A stretch of 64,000 nucleotides of DNA from an uncultured Erysipelotrichaceae bacterium (GTDB lineage Bacteria > Bacillota_I > Bacilli_A > Erysipelotrichales > Erysipelotrichaceae): NCBI GenBank assembly GCA_947569705.1, contig CANOSP010000001.1:246852-310851 (forward strand). The letters run 5' to 3'. Position 1 is the stretch's first letter. The number at the start of each line of letters is the position of its first letter. Under the pieces are notes generated by a model. The model had not been told where the DNA came from. It saw only the letters and a list, made by a program, of their open reading frames with translations, and ran no database searches. Positions 55,122-64,000 of this stretch are shown here, in pieces. The position numbers were made by a program, and so were the translations under genes.

Positions 55122-56909
55122 TTACTGTTTCTTGCCTGCTTCATGATCTTGCTCCTCCCTTTCTAAAAACAGTTCATTACGCTCACGAATCAAAGCATTT
55201 CGCCGATCGGCGATTTTTGCTTTTTGAATCGGATCGTTCACTGCCGCTGCTTCCTGAATCAAGGAAGCAATTTTATCATCTAATATGCATGTCTTCATCT
55301 TAATAAAGGCTTCATTCATTGCATTCATATTGACTTCATCACATGCCAGTTCCCAATCGGCCACTGACAATAACAAATCGCGCACGGAGGCTTCTTTAAT
55401 TTCATTTAACAGATCGGCAACCGCTATTGTTTTATGATTTCGATAATGGTTAATCATATACATTGCCAAGGTGTTGCTGTCATCATCTTTCAGAAAGCCG
55501 AGCTTATCTTTAAAATAATTGCTGGCACTTCGCGCATGAAGCATCTGCGATAAAATTTCATAAGCAGCTGCCATAACCCCTGATTTCGGATAAGTTAAAT
55601 AAGTACGCTTCTGATATTCCGGCTGTTTCTTTGGTTTGACTTGTTCCTGTTTTTGAACACTCATATCAAAGCCGGTAAGCTCACGAAGCCGAACATAGTA
55701 ATTAGCCTGTTCAAAATCATCCTTCAGCTGCGAAATTTCTTCCGCTAATTCCATCGCATAGCTCTTTTTTTGTGAATAGTTATTCAAATCATATTTCGTA
55801 AGCAGATAATCAAATAAGAAACCTACCCATGAAATCGTTTTATGTAATGTTTTTTCTAATTCCTCTTTCCCGTAAGCATCGATAATTTCATCAGGATCCA
55901 ATCCTGTCTTATTATCTACGATTGTAAAGGAAAGCTTTCCCTTGGCAGCTTTACCGAATTTAAAGGTGGCGTTTTTTCCTGCCGTATCACCGTCATAACA
56001 AACAATTACATCAACTCCCAGTTTTGCCAAAAGTCGAATTTGCTCATTCGTACAGGCAGTACCGAGTGTCGCTAATGCGTGATAAATACCGACCTTGGCT
56101 AATGAGATAACATCCATTGCCCCTTCGACTAAATAGACGCATTTTGCTTTGCGAGCTTCACTTTTCGCACGATGATAATTATAGATCAACTCACCTTTAT
56201 GATAAATCTTTGTTTCCTGCGTGTTAATATATTTAGCTTCCTCACTGTCGGACAATCTCCTTGCGGAGAAACCGACCGGATTTCCGTTTTCATCATGAAT
56301 CGGAATCATTAAGCGATTGGCAAATACATCCGCAATCCCCTGTGAACTCATCCGAACGACTCCTGCTTCAAGCAGACTTTCATCCGTATGCTTCTTCGCG
56401 TTCAGAAAACGATACAGGGCATCTTGATTCGGATTATAGCCAAGCTCAAAGTGATCAATCAACGTATCATCAATGCTTCGCTGTGCCAAATAGTTTTTCA
56501 CCTTTTGCGCATCGGGCGTATGCAGTTGATAATGTGTATATTCGATGGTATCTGCACAAGCCTTATACAGCTTGGCAATATGCGGATCAATACTTCGACT
56601 CGGCAGCTCCAAGGTCTTTTCCATCGGTATTCCGACAATTTCAGCTACTTTGTAGACTGCTTCAATAAAAGAAATCTGTTCATACTTCGATACAAAGGTA
56701 AATACGTTTCCACCCGTACCGCAGACAAAGCATTTAAATATTTGCTTATCTTCGGAAATTGACATTGACGGATCATGATCGTCATGAAACGGACAAACAG
56801 CCGTATAATTACGACCTTTACGACTCAGCGGCAGATAATGAGAAATTACCTCCACAATGCTCGCCTTTGCCCGTATATCATTGATTTCCTGTTCGCTGAG
56901 ACGGCTCAA
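55122..56909 (-). CDS. dnaG: DNA primase
   Basis: Synthesises RNA primers at replication forks (595 aa). The CHC2 zinc-binding domain has [12 protein letters not shown] and [10 protein letters not shown] near residues 39-66. The TOPRIM core has VEGAMDV and DGDTAGKNA, and the C-terminal third is the helicase-interaction region. It starts 13 bases after glyS and ends 13 bases before rpoD, so glyS-dnaG-rpoD-trmK reads as an operon. Confidence 0.96.
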   Translation of the reverse strand: MSRLSEQEINDIRAKASIVEVISHYLPLSRKGRNYTAVCPFHDDHDPSMSISEDKQIFKCFVCGTGGNVFTFVSKYEQISFIEAVYKVAEIVGIPMEKTLELPSRSIDPHIAKLYKACADTIEYTHYQLHTPDAQKVKNYLAQRSIDDTLIDHFELGYNPNQDALYRFLNAKKHTDESLLEAGVVRMSSQGIADVFANRLMIPIHDENGNPVGFSARRLSDSEEAKYINTQETKIYHKGELIYNYHRAKSEARKAKCVYLVEGAMDVISLAKVGIYHALATLGTACTNEQIRLLAKLGVDVIVCYDGDTAGKNATFKFGKAAKGKLSFTIVDNKTGLDPDEIIDAYGKEELEKTLHKTISWVGFLFDYLLTKYDLNNYSQKKSYAMELAEEISQLKDDFEQANYYVRLRELTGFDMSVQKQEQVKPKKQPEYQKRTYLTYPKSGVMAAAYEILSQMLHARSASNYFKDKLGFLKDDDSNTLAMYMINHYRNHKTIAVADLLNEIKEASVRDLLLSVADWELACDEVNMNAMNEAFIKMKTCILDDKIASLIQEAAAVNDPIQKAKIADRRNALIRERNELFLEREEQDHEAGKKQ

Positions 56910-56922
56910 AGTATCACCCCTG

Positions 56923-58296
56923 TTATAGTTTTACTCGATTTTCGATATATGATACTAATTCGGTAATTTTTACTCGCTTCTGTTTCATCGTATCACGCTC
57001 ACGCACCGTAACACAACCGTCATTTTCAGTTTCAAAATCAACCGTCACACAGAACGGTGTACCGATCGCATCTTGACGGCGATAGCGCTTGCCGATACTG
57101 CCGGCTTCATCATATTCACAGTTGCCGATCACTGCCAGCTTCGCAAATACATCCATTGCACTCGCCTGCAACTTTTTCGATAACGGCATAATACAAGCTT
57201 TTACCGGTGCCAAATACGGATGCAGATGCATTACAATACGCGTATCATTTTCAAGTTGTTCTTCTTCATAAGCATCACATAAGAAGGCAAGCATCAAACG
57301 CTCTACACCGACAGCCGGTTCAATACAGTAAGGCAGGAACTTTTCGCCGCTTTCCTGATCAAAATACTCTAAATTTTGTTTGGAAGTATTCTGATGACAA
57401 GTCAAATCGAAATCGGTACGGTCGGCAATTCCCCATAATTCACCCCAGCCGAAAGAGAATTCATATTCAATATCACTGGTGCCTTTGGAATAATGAGACA
57501 ATTCCTCTTGAGAATGTTCACGGATGCGTAAATGCTCTTTTTGAATCCCAAGATTCAACAGAAACTGCATACAGAAGTTTTTATAATATTCATACCACTG
57601 CAAATCTTCTCCCGGCTTCGTAAAGAATTCCAATTCCATCTGTTCAAACTCACGCGTACGGAAGATGAAATTTCCCGGGGTGATTTCATTACGAAAGCTT
57701 TTACCGATCTGACCGATGCCGAACGGCAGCTTGCGTCTTGTTGTACGCTGTACGTTTTTGAAATTCACAAACATACCCTGTGCTGTTTCCGGGCGCAGAT
57801 AGATCGTATTTTTCGCATCTTCCAGTACACCCTGAAAGGTTTTAAACATCAGATTAAACTGTCTGATGTCGGTAAAATCATGCGCACCGCAGTCAGGACA
57901 TGCGATATGATGTTCCTTAATATAATCCATCATCTGCTCGTTGCTCCAACCGCCGGGATTCACCTCACCCTTGGAATGATCCTCAATCAGCTTATCGGCA
58001 CGATGACGGGTATGACATTGCTTACAATCCATCAACGGATCGCTGAAGCCGCCGACATGGCCGCTTGCCACCCATACATTCGGATTCATCAAAATCGCTG
58101 ACTGAATACCGACATTCTGCGGACTTTCCTGAATAAATTTGCGCCACCACGCTTTTTTTATATTTTCTTTTAATTCCACACCGAGCGGACCGAAATCCCA
58201 TGTATTGGATAATCCGCCGTAAATCTCACTGCCCTGATAGACAAAACCGGAGTTTTTCACATGAGCGACTACTGCCTCAAACTTTGTTTCCTGCAT
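56923..58296 (-). CDS. glyS: Glycyl-tRNA synthetase, single-chain class IIa
   Basis: Charges tRNA(Gly) (457 aa), the homodimeric form rather than the alpha2-beta2 GlyQS. Motif 1 and 2 regions include [32 protein letters not shown] and the motif 3 region [14 protein letters not shown]. The anticodon-binding domain starts near [14 protein letters not shown]. CxxC pairs (CKQC, CPDC) suggest a bound zinc. The leader has a promoter at 58405-58433 and a terminator-like hairpin at 58318-58342, but no T-box was recognised. Confidence 0.95.
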   Translation of the reverse strand: MQETKFEAVVAHVKNSGFVYQGSEIYGGLSNTWDFGPLGVELKENIKKAWWRKFIQESPQNVGIQSAILMNPNVWVASGHVGGFSDPLMDCKQCHTRHRADKLIEDHSKGEVNPGGWSNEQMMDYIKEHHIACPDCGAHDFTDIRQFNLMFKTFQGVLEDAKNTIYLRPETAQGMFVNFKNVQRTTRRKLPFGIGQIGKSFRNEITPGNFIFRTREFEQMELEFFTKPGEDLQWYEYYKNFCMQFLLNLGIQKEHLRIREHSQEELSHYSKGTSDIEYEFSFGWGELWGIADRTDFDLTCHQNTSKQNLEYFDQESGEKFLPYCIEPAVGVERLMLAFLCDAYEEEQLENDTRIVMHLHPYLAPVKACIMPLSKKLQASAMDVFAKLAVIGNCEYDEAGSIGKRYRRQDAIGTPFCVTVDFETENDGCVTVRERDTMKQKRVKITELVSYIENRVKL

Positions 58297-58317
58297 ATCT
58301 GATTACAGACCCCTTTC

Positions 58318-58342
58318 AAAAAAAATCTCACCGCATGGTGAA
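58318..58342 (-). promoter_or_regulatory. Terminator-like hairpin in the glyS leader
   Basis: On the minus strand TTCACC-ATGC-GGTGAG (one U-G pair) followed by A and eight T, 22 bases before the glyS ATG and downstream of the promoter. It should attenuate glyS unless prevented. Confidence 0.65.
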
Positions 58343-58404
58343 GCTTCAAATTAAAATCAATATTATCTATATCATCTATTTTTAGATATAAAAATACACT
58401 ATAA

Positions 58405-58433
58405 TATATACACTTTTTAAGCCCTCTTGTCAA
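58405..58433 (-). promoter_or_regulatory. glyS operon promoter
   Basis: On the minus strand TTGACA (58428-58433), a 17-bp spacer and TATATA (58405-58410). Confidence 0.7.
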
Positions 58434-58465
58434 TGCTAAAGTTGATATTTTAGTCGAAAAGACAC

Positions 58466-58487
58466 CAAAAAAAGCAGTCTTCTGCTT
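58466..58487 (-). terminator. Intrinsic terminator after recO
   Basis: On the minus strand AAGCAG-aaga-CTGCTT followed by a T run. The rest of the 400-bp interval up to recO (58488-58697) shows nothing recognised. Confidence 0.83.
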
Positions 58488-58697
58488 CTGTTTTATTCAT
58501 CCGCAGAAAGATTGCTTTTCATATCTGTTTTAATATCAGCGAATTTACTGGCGATTCTGTTTTTTTAATAGAATTTATCGCAATTCATACAATAATGATC
58601 ATACATATATAATATTATATATTGTTTCTTTTCAAAACATATTACACTCTATCTCTGTAATCGCTCATGCTTATTTCGTTTAAAACTGAAATCTTTG

Positions 58698-59426
58698 TTA
58701 AAGACTTGCCAAATGCGTTAAAAAGCGAACACTGCGTATTGGAATGCCGCTGTATTCCGCAAAGAAACGATAAATCATTGAAAAATGCTCATAATTCCAA
58801 GACTGCGTCGTTTCCAATAACGATACATGCGTTAGATTTGCTTTACATAAAATACGAAATGACTGTAAATCATTTTTATCATACTGCTGATCACGTTCAT
58901 GATAACAGCCCTGACATACAAAACCACCTTGTTGAAGGGAAATCCCGCATAATAAATCACTTCTGCCGCAGCCGGCACACCCGTCCACAAACGGCTCAAT
59001 ACCGATTTCACGATTCATGTGAGCGAAAAACAATGATAAAATCAAATACGGCTGATTCGTCTGTTCCAACTGTGTCAACACCGATAAAAAATACGGAAAG
59101 CTGTCGTTTTGCGGCTCACTTTTTTCCATGCATTCGCAAAGTACAGCGGCGATTGCCTGTTTTAACAAATCTTCCTTTAAACTGCGAAAGCTTTGAATCA
59201 GATCCGCAGTACGAAGGGCGTGCATTGTACGCTGTTCCTGATAGTCGATAAAAAAGCGAACATATTGAAACGGCTGTACCTTACCGGCATTTTTACTTGC
59301 GATTTTACGAATCCCTCGTGCTATTAAACTATACAACCGATCATCATCACCCAGCACTTTTACAATCGCATCATTTTCACGATAATCATGCATTGACAGA
59401 ACAATTCCGCAAAGTGTTTTATTCAT
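58698..59426 (-). CDS. recO: RecO, recombination mediator
   Basis: Loads RecA onto SSB-coated DNA with RecR (242 aa). The OB-fold N terminus begins MNKTLCGIVLSMHDYREND, and a Cys4 zinc site is visible as CAGC and CQGC (residues about 149-175). The ATG at 59426 aligns best with family starts; a GTG two codons upstream is possible. It overlaps the end of era, the usual era-recO pairing. Confidence 0.93.
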   Translation of the reverse strand: MNKTLCGIVLSMHDYRENDAIVKVLGDDDRLYSLIARGIRKIASKNAGKVQPFQYVRFFIDYQEQRTMHALRTADLIQSFRSLKEDLLKQAIAAVLCECMEKSEPQNDSFPYFLSVLTQLEQTNQPYLILSLFFAHMNREIGIEPFVDGCAGCGRSDLLCGISLQQGGFVCQGCYHERDQQYDKNDLQSFRILCKANLTHVSLLETTQSWNYEHFSMIYRFFAEYSGIPIRSVRFLTHLASL

Positions 59427-60306
59427 TGTCACCGTAACCCAGCTGCGTCAACTTACTGTTGCGATTGCGCCAATTATTTTCCACTCTTACATATAATTCC
59501 AAGGTTACGTTTTTACCGTAGCGCTGTTTTAATTCCTTTTGTGCCGCCATGCGAATGGAGCGAATCATGCTTGCCTGCTTGCCGATCAAAATTCCCTTTT
59601 GCGAACTTCGCTCAACGATGATCATCGCCTGTACGAACAGATGCTTTTCCGTTTCCTCAACATGCTCCAAAACGACGGCAACGGAATGCGGAATTTCTTC
59701 TTCGGTTTTATAAAGCACTTTTTCGCGAATAATTTCACTGATCTGAAAATATGCATCATGATCTGATTTCATAGTATCGGGAAAATACTGCACGCCTTCC
59801 TGCAAATAGTTTTTACATAAGGATAACAGCTCTTGAATATTATCATTTTTCAGAGCGGAAATCGGTATGATTTCGGTGAACGGATAGTGTGATTGCCATT
59901 CTTTCAGTACATGAAGCAGTTGCTCTTTACTTAACAAATCAATTTTATTCACGATTAAGAATGTCGGTACTTCACTGTTCGCAATGCGCGATAAAAGAAA
60001 TTCATCACCGCTGCCAAACGGCTGTGTCGCATCAATGATGACAAAATTAATATCAGCCTCGACAATCGCCTGATAAGCATTGCGATTTAAATGCTTCCCC
60101 AATCGATGATGCGGCTTATGTATTCCCGGAGTATCGATAAAGATAAATTGTGCATCTTCGGTAGTGACAATTCCCATAATATTATCACGAGTGGTCTGCG
60201 GTTTCGGCGATGTGATTGCGATTTTTTCATTCAAAATTGCATTTAACAATGTGCTTTTACCTGCATTGGGACGTCCGATAATTGAAATAAACCCTGATTT
60301 AAACAT
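59419..60306 (-). CDS. era: Era GTPase
   Basis: Essential GTPase that binds the 3' end of 16S rRNA during 30S maturation (295 aa). G1 GRPNAGKSTLLN (near residue 11), switch DTPGIHKPHHRLG, G4 NKIDL and a C-terminal KH domain with GKQASMIRSIRMAAQKELKQ. GGGAGG lies before the ATG within the end of cdd, which overlaps by 8 bases. Confidence 0.96.
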   Translation of the reverse strand: MFKSGFISIIGRPNAGKSTLLNAILNEKIAITSPKPQTTRDNIMGIVTTEDAQFIFIDTPGIHKPHHRLGKHLNRNAYQAIVEADINFVIIDATQPFGSGDEFLLSRIANSEVPTFLIVNKIDLLSKEQLLHVLKEWQSHYPFTEIIPISALKNDNIQELLSLCKNYLQEGVQYFPDTMKSDHDAYFQISEIIREKVLYKTEEEIPHSVAVVLEHVEETEKHLFVQAMIIVERSSQKGILIGKQASMIRSIRMAAQKELKQRYGKNVTLELYVRVENNWRNRNSKLTQLGYGDNE

Positions 60307-60700
60307 TTGATAAATCCTCCCTGCCGAACGCTGCCGGCAATAATTCTTTTACTGTGTAAACGGCTTCCTGATCATGATTGCTTAAATAAACCGGCGTATC
60401 GCCTCGAAGCAGTTCAATCATCACCTGACGGCAGGCACCGCACGGAAAAGAAAGCTGTTTCGCTTCACTGACAATCGCAATCGCCGCAATATCCTCAGCG
60501 CGTTTACCGTCGCTGTATGCCGCAAACAGCGCATTGCGCTCAGCACAACACGTTAAGCCGTATGACGCATTTTCCACATTGGCTCCGCAATAATATGTTT
60601 GATCATGACAAATGACACAGGCACCGACACGAAAATTTGAATAAGGGGCATATGCATTCTTTAATGTATTCCATGCCTGTTTGATTACCGTTGCTTTCAA
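60299..60700 (-). CDS. cdd: Cytidine deaminase
   Basis: Zinc enzyme that deaminates cytidine and deoxycytidine (133 aa, tetrameric class). Zinc ligands and catalytic Glu are in CCAERNALF and FPCGACRQV, with NVENASYGLT binding the ribose. The start is TTG 60700, whose TTGA overlaps the dgkA stop and which GGAGGG precedes by 9 bases. The dgkA-cdd-era order is conserved in Bacillota. Confidence 0.94.
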   Translation of the reverse strand: MKATVIKQAWNTLKNAYAPYSNFRVGACVICHDQTYYCGANVENASYGLTCCAERNALFAAYSDGKRAEDIAAIAIVSEAKQLSFPCGACRQVMIELLRGDTPVYLSNHDQEAVYTVKELLPAAFGREDLSNV

Positions 60701-61056
60701 AACAGCTTCCCTCCGATCACATAAATGCCGATGATTGCCGCAATCATACTGATTAACAGCACTGCCGCAGCCGCATAGTCTTTGATTTTCTTCGCCTCAG
60801 AATGATACTCAGGATACAGTTTATCGCAAAGTGTCTCGATCGCACTGTTCAAAAACTCCGCTGCGAGTACAAGTAAGATCATAGACAAGATCAATATCCA
60901 TTCATACACACACAAGGAAAAAGGAAGACAGCCGATGATCACCACCGCACCGATGATTGCCTGTGTTTTAATGCTGCGATCCTTTCCCAAGCCGTGCCGC
61001 AAGCCTTGAAAGGCATATCGAAACTTAGCGATGCTTCTTTTTAGGAACGATTTCAT
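60697..61056 (-). CDS. dgkA: DgkA-family undecaprenol/diacylglycerol kinase
   Basis: Small integral membrane lipid kinase (119 aa) with three helices. In Gram-positive bacteria DgkA homologues phosphorylate undecaprenol. The family motif appears as AAEFLNSAIETLCD (near residues 65-78); N-terminal FRYAFQGLRHGL is also typical. It overlaps ybeY by 32 bases and cdd by 4 bases. Confidence 0.92.
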   Translation of the reverse strand: MKSFLKRSIAKFRYAFQGLRHGLGKDRSIKTQAIIGAVVIIGCLPFSLCVYEWILILSMILLVLAAEFLNSAIETLCDKLYPEYHSEAKKIKDYAAAAVLLISMIAAIIGIYVIGGKLF

Positions 61057-61492
61057 CGATTATCACATCCTGTAACGCAAACATTTGCTTTTCCTCTGCT
61101 TCATTCATATGATCATAGCCTAACAGATGAAGCAAGCCGTGTGTAAACAAGAAACACACCTCTCTGCGCAAACTGTGTCCGTAGCTTTTCGCTTGCTCTA
61201 CCACTGCTTCAATATTGATAAAAATATCTCCGAGTTCATTTTCGCCTTCCATCATTTCATAATCATTTTCACTGTCTAAAAGCGCAAAGCTGATCACATC
61301 GGTCGGACGATCGATCTTTCGATAATCACGGTTAATTTTATGAATCCCTTTCGCATCGATAAAAATCACCGATACATGATATGCTTTGGTAAGCTCCAAA
61401 ACTTTTTCACATCGTTCTGCGATCAGTTTAAAATCTTTTTTATAGTTCATCCAGCGCTTTTCCGCTGTTTCGTTGACGATTAAAAGTTCCAT
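61025..61492 (-). CDS. ybeY: YbeY, rRNA maturation endoribonuclease
   Basis: Metal-dependent RNase for 16S rRNA 3'-end processing and ribosome quality control (155 aa). The zinc motif HGLLHLLGYDH is near residue 118, with PTDVISFAL near 63. AAGGAG precedes the ATG by 8 bases. In most Bacillota it follows phoH, but here phoH is 56 kb away in the opposite orientation. A candidate extended -10 (TGGTAAAAT on minus, about 61531-61539) lies upstream. Confidence 0.94.
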   Translation of the reverse strand: MELLIVNETAEKRWMNYKKDFKLIAERCEKVLELTKAYHVSVIFIDAKGIHKINRDYRKIDRPTDVISFALLDSENDYEMMEGENELGDIFINIEAVVEQAKSYGHSLRREVCFLFTHGLLHLLGYDHMNEAEEKQMFALQDVIIDEIVPKKKHR

Positions 61493-61708
61493 TGATTTAC
61501 TCCTTCGATATTTTTATGATTTCCATTCTTATTTTACCACAGTTTGCATGTTTTTCCCATAAATGCCGATTGCTTTTTGGTTCATTTCGTGTTTATCGGG
61601 AACAATTTTATCAATAAAAGATTATTTTTATTATATTTGAGAGAAAAATAATATACAGCTACGACAATTTCTGATAAAATAAAGATGTTTCTTTCAGGAG
61701 GAAAAGAT

Positions 61709-63409
61709 ATGTTTTTAACAGCTACAGCAGCAGTTTCGGATTTAACCATTCGCTGGGATTTCATTATCGGCGGATTGGCTCTGTTTTTATTCGGTATTCA
61801 ATTTATGGGCGATGGTTTAAAAAGCATTGCCGGAAGCAAACTACGTGATTATATTGACCGCTATACGAGTAAGCCCTGGAAAGGAATCATCGTTGGTGCA
61901 GTGATTACGGTGTTCATTCAATCCTCATCGGCAACCAGTGCGATTGCGATCAGCTTCGTGCGTGCCGGATTGATGACATTGGAACAGTCCGTCGGAATTA
62001 TTATCGGTGCAAATATCGGTACGACGGTCACTTCATTCTTAATCGGTTTGAAGGTGGAAGAACTTGCATTATATTTTGTATTCCTCGGGGTACTCGTATT
62101 TTTGTTTGCGAAGCGCAAAAAAGCAACCTATGCGGGACAGATCCTGCTCGGCTTCGGCATGTTGTTTTTCGGACTTCGCTTAATGGGTGACGAGTTATCT
62201 ACACTGGGACAGACGGAAATGTTCGCTTCCCTGGCGACAACGATGGCAAATCAGCCGATCATCGGTATGTTTACCGGTACCGTTATGACCGCAGTTGTGC
62301 AGTCATCCAGTGCAATGATCGGTATCGTACAAAAAATTTATGATGCCGGCGCACTAAGCTTGACAGCCGCTTTACCACTTGTGTTCGGTTCTAATATCGG
62401 TACAACGATTACAGCCGTAATTGCCAGTATCGGCGGCAGTATTTCCGCACGACGCTCTGCCGCAATCAATGTCATATTCAATGTATTGGGTACGATATTG
62501 TTTATGTTGTTACTGGGACCGTATGCGCAATTTATTGAATATTTGGCAGTGCAGTATCATATTTCACCGATGATGCAAATTGCTATCGCGACGATCATTC
62601 GTGCGCTTGTCATTTCACTGATCACCTATCCGTTTATCAAATCACTGGTTAAGTTTGTAAAACGTATTCTACCCGGTGAAGAAGAAAAAATTGATGTCGA
62701 TATTGAAGCCCTTGATCCGAAATTGGCGGAGTCTCTGCCTTCCGGCGCCTTGGGTGTTTCTAAACAAGTAACCTTTAAAATGGGTGAATTAGCTGCCGAT
62801 TGTATTAATGCCAGCCGTGATTATTTTATGAAGCAGTCCGGAAAATATCGCGATGTTTCTCGTCAATACGAAGATGCGATCAATTCCCTGGATTCCAAAA
62901 TTACAAGCTATTTGATGCAGATCGCTCATGAACAGTTGAGTGATACCGATACAGACGATTTTATCGCAACGCTGCAGGTTATTAAAAATATTGAGCGTGT
63001 CGGTGACCTGACAATGAATCTGAATGAATTTTATGAACTGGCTTATGATGATAAAGGCTTATTCTCTAAACATGCAATCAGTGATGTAAATGAAATGTAT
63101 GAAACCGTATTGGAAATGAATAAGCTTGCCCTATCCTATTTCATGGAGCATAATGAAGCGGCTCTGAAGGAATTGCTGGATAAGGAAAATTACTTAGACC
63201 TTGTGGAAGAAAAAGCACGTCAGCGCCACTTTAAACGCATGGCGGCCAATGAATGTACTTCCTCGGTCGCAGCGGGTGTTTATGTGGATATATTAGGTAC
63301 ATTGGAGCGTATCGGTGACCACATCTTCAATATCGTAAAAGAAGTTGACAGTGACACTCACTTATATGAACAGGAAATTACCCAAAAAATAATGGAACAG
63401 GGATTATAG
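61709..63409 (+). CDS. Na/Pi cotransporter family protein with PhoU domain
   Basis: Membrane transporter of the PNaS/NptA family (566 aa), related to B. subtilis YqeW. The N-terminal two-thirds carry the duplicated QSSSA motif (FIQSSSATSAIAISF near residue 70 and VVQSSSAMIGIV near 197) with GANIGTTVTS and GSNIGTTITA. The C-terminal 220 residues form a cytoplasmic PhoU-like helical domain. The ATG at 61709 is preferred because AGGAGG lies 8 bases upstream. Phosphate is the likely substrate. In B. subtilis yqeW lies between yqeV and rpsU, so its place here next to ybeY fits a rearranged cluster. Confidence 0.9.
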   Translation: MFLTATAAVSDLTIRWDFIIGGLALFLFGIQFMGDGLKSIAGSKLRDYIDRYTSKPWKGIIVGAVITVFIQSSSATSAIAISFVRAGLMTLEQSVGIIIGANIGTTVTSFLIGLKVEELALYFVFLGVLVFLFAKRKKATYAGQILLGFGMLFFGLRLMGDELSTLGQTEMFASLATTMANQPIIGMFTGTVMTAVVQSSSAMIGIVQKIYDAGALSLTAALPLVFGSNIGTTITAVIASIGGSISARRSAAINVIFNVLGTILFMLLLGPYAQFIEYLAVQYHISPMMQIAIATIIRALVISLITYPFIKSLVKFVKRILPGEEEKIDVDIEALDPKLAESLPSGALGVSKQVTFKMGELAADCINASRDYFMKQSGKYRDVSRQYEDAINSLDSKITSYLMQIAHEQLSDTDTDDFIATLQVIKNIERVGDLTMNLNEFYELAYDDKGLFSKHAISDVNEMYETVLEMNKLALSYFMEHNEAALKELLDKENYLDLVEEKARQRHFKRMAANECTSSVAAGVYVDILGTLERIGDHIFNIVKEVDSDTHLYEQEITQKIMEQGL

Positions 63410-63427
63410 AACCCTGTTCCATTTTTT
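63391..63427. terminator. Bidirectional terminator between the Na/Pi transporter and rhodanese genes
   Basis: Perfect 12-bp stem AATGGAACAGGG/CCCTGTTCCATT with T runs on both sides. The transporter stop codon is in the loop. Confidence 0.9.
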
Positions 63428-63797
63428 ACTCAGTTTCATACGGCCATGAAAGGATGCCGCCGAAATCATATACTTCTGTATACCCTGCATCAACTAAATA
63501 TTGCGCAACCTGCGCACTGCGATTTCCGCTGCGGCAGTATACAAGAATAGTATCGTTTGTCTGTGCCACATCACCGATCTTTTCAATGCGATCCATCGGC
63601 AACAATACCGCTCCGGGAATATGCCCTTGGTCATATTCTTCTGCGGTTCTGACATCTAAAACGATCGCTGTATCGTCCTGCATCATTTCTTTCGCTGTTT
63701 CGGCATTGATCTTATGAACTTCACCGCTGCTCTTTGAGTTGCCGCAGCTGCATAACAGCAGACTGATCGCTGCCATTGTCATTACTTTTTTTATCAT
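63426..63797 (-). CDS. Rhodanese-domain lipoprotein
   Basis: Exported single-domain rhodanese (123 aa). The N terminus MIKKVMTMAAISLLLCSCGN is a lipoprotein signal with lipobox LCSC (Cys18). The rhodanese fold follows with LDVRTAEEYDQGHIPGAVLLP and the active-site loop YCRSGNRSAQ (Cys near 88). The physiological sulfur acceptor is unknown. An extended -10 (TGATATAAT on the minus strand near 63825) lies upstream of the ATG. Confidence 0.88.
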   Translation of the reverse strand: MIKKVMTMAAISLLLCSCGNSKSSGEVHKINAETAKEMMQDDTAIVLDVRTAEEYDQGHIPGAVLLPMDRIEKIGDVAQTNDTILVYCRSGNRSAQVAQYLVDAGYTEVYDFGGILSWPYETE

Positions 63798-64000
63798 ATT
63801 TAATCACCTTTTTTCTTATCCTTGTTTCACATTATATCATAAACAGAAATTGCTTAGATAGTCATTTTTCTATTTTTCTGTGAAATGATAAATTACGACG
63901 ATGGATAAAAAGTGATATGTAACAGCCATTTTATTCATTTTACTCTGTCAAGCAAAAATGAAAATGTCTCAAAAAAAGTTAAACATTAGCACCAGATTGA
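63798..64000. other. Right-edge intergenic sequence
   Basis: Contains the rhodanese promoter element. No complete gene was seen. The last bases include GGTGCTAAT on the minus strand, a possible half of the palindrome type noted at 20428, which is too little to claim. Confidence 0.4.

Noticed and set aside
58297..58460. T-box riboswitch upstream of glyS
   Set aside because: The leader is too short and the conserved T-box core sequence was not seen.

Overview
The window looks like chromosomal DNA from a low-to-moderate GC, endospore-forming member of the Bacillota, most likely near Erysipelotrichia. The sporulation genes spo0A, spoIVA, spoIIM, yqfC and yqfD are present. Shine-Dalgarno sites are strong (AGGAGG), promoters are SigA-like (several with an extended TGnTATAAT), and glycyl-tRNA synthetase is of the single-chain type. 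The class assignment is inference. No tRNA, rRNA, insertion sequence or prophage was seen.

Layout. 1-13.9 kb, mostly plus strand: 5'-truncated mtaB, murE, rpsU, yqfC-yqfD-phoH, spo0A, dinB, spoIIM, a tRNA methyltransferase, xerD, deoB, an Mrp-type ATPase and murT-gatD. 14.0-20.2 kb: a type II-A CRISPR-Cas locus with a compact St1-like Cas9 (1111 aa), a tracrRNA gene, cas1, cas2, a long csn2 and nine 36-bp repeats with eight 30-bp spacers. cas1 is broken by a frameshift and an in-frame stop, so interference parts look complete while adaptation is probably lost. 20.6-24.8 kb, minus strand: a YugP-like protease, HU, spoIVA, a small unknown gene and galE. 25.1-32 kb: purine genes (purC-purB plus, purF and purA minus) around a MATE transporter. 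32.2-40.4 kb, minus: AlaR/AlaT-like pair, prfC, and an unknown tail-anchored protein-cmk-der-gpsA operon. 40.4-44.0 kb, minus: a full comG pseudopilus operon, including a 59-aa comGE-like gene. 44.2-53 kb: a metallo-beta-lactamase-fold hydrolase, rpmG, PBP2, ispG (plus), a small XRE regulator, cshB-nfo-cyclophilin and ispH (plus). 53.2-61.5 kb, minus: glyS-dnaG-rpoD-trmK and ybeY-dgkA-cdd-era-recO. 61.7-63.8 kb: a Na/Pi cotransporter and a rhodanese lipoprotein.

How it fits together. Two groups of genes that adjoin in Bacillus subtilis (mtaB...rpsU...yqfC-yqfD-phoH, and ybeY-dgkA-cdd-era-recO...dnaG-sigA-trmK...ispH...cshB-nfo) sit at opposite ends and face each other, which suggests an old inversion of roughly 57 kb. 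Besides the CRISPR locus, the least ordinary features are regulatory. Short promoter-terminator leaders lie in front of purA and glyS. A dyad overlaps the hup promoter. Two near-identical palindromes occur, one upstream of the XRE regulator and one beyond the CRISPR array.
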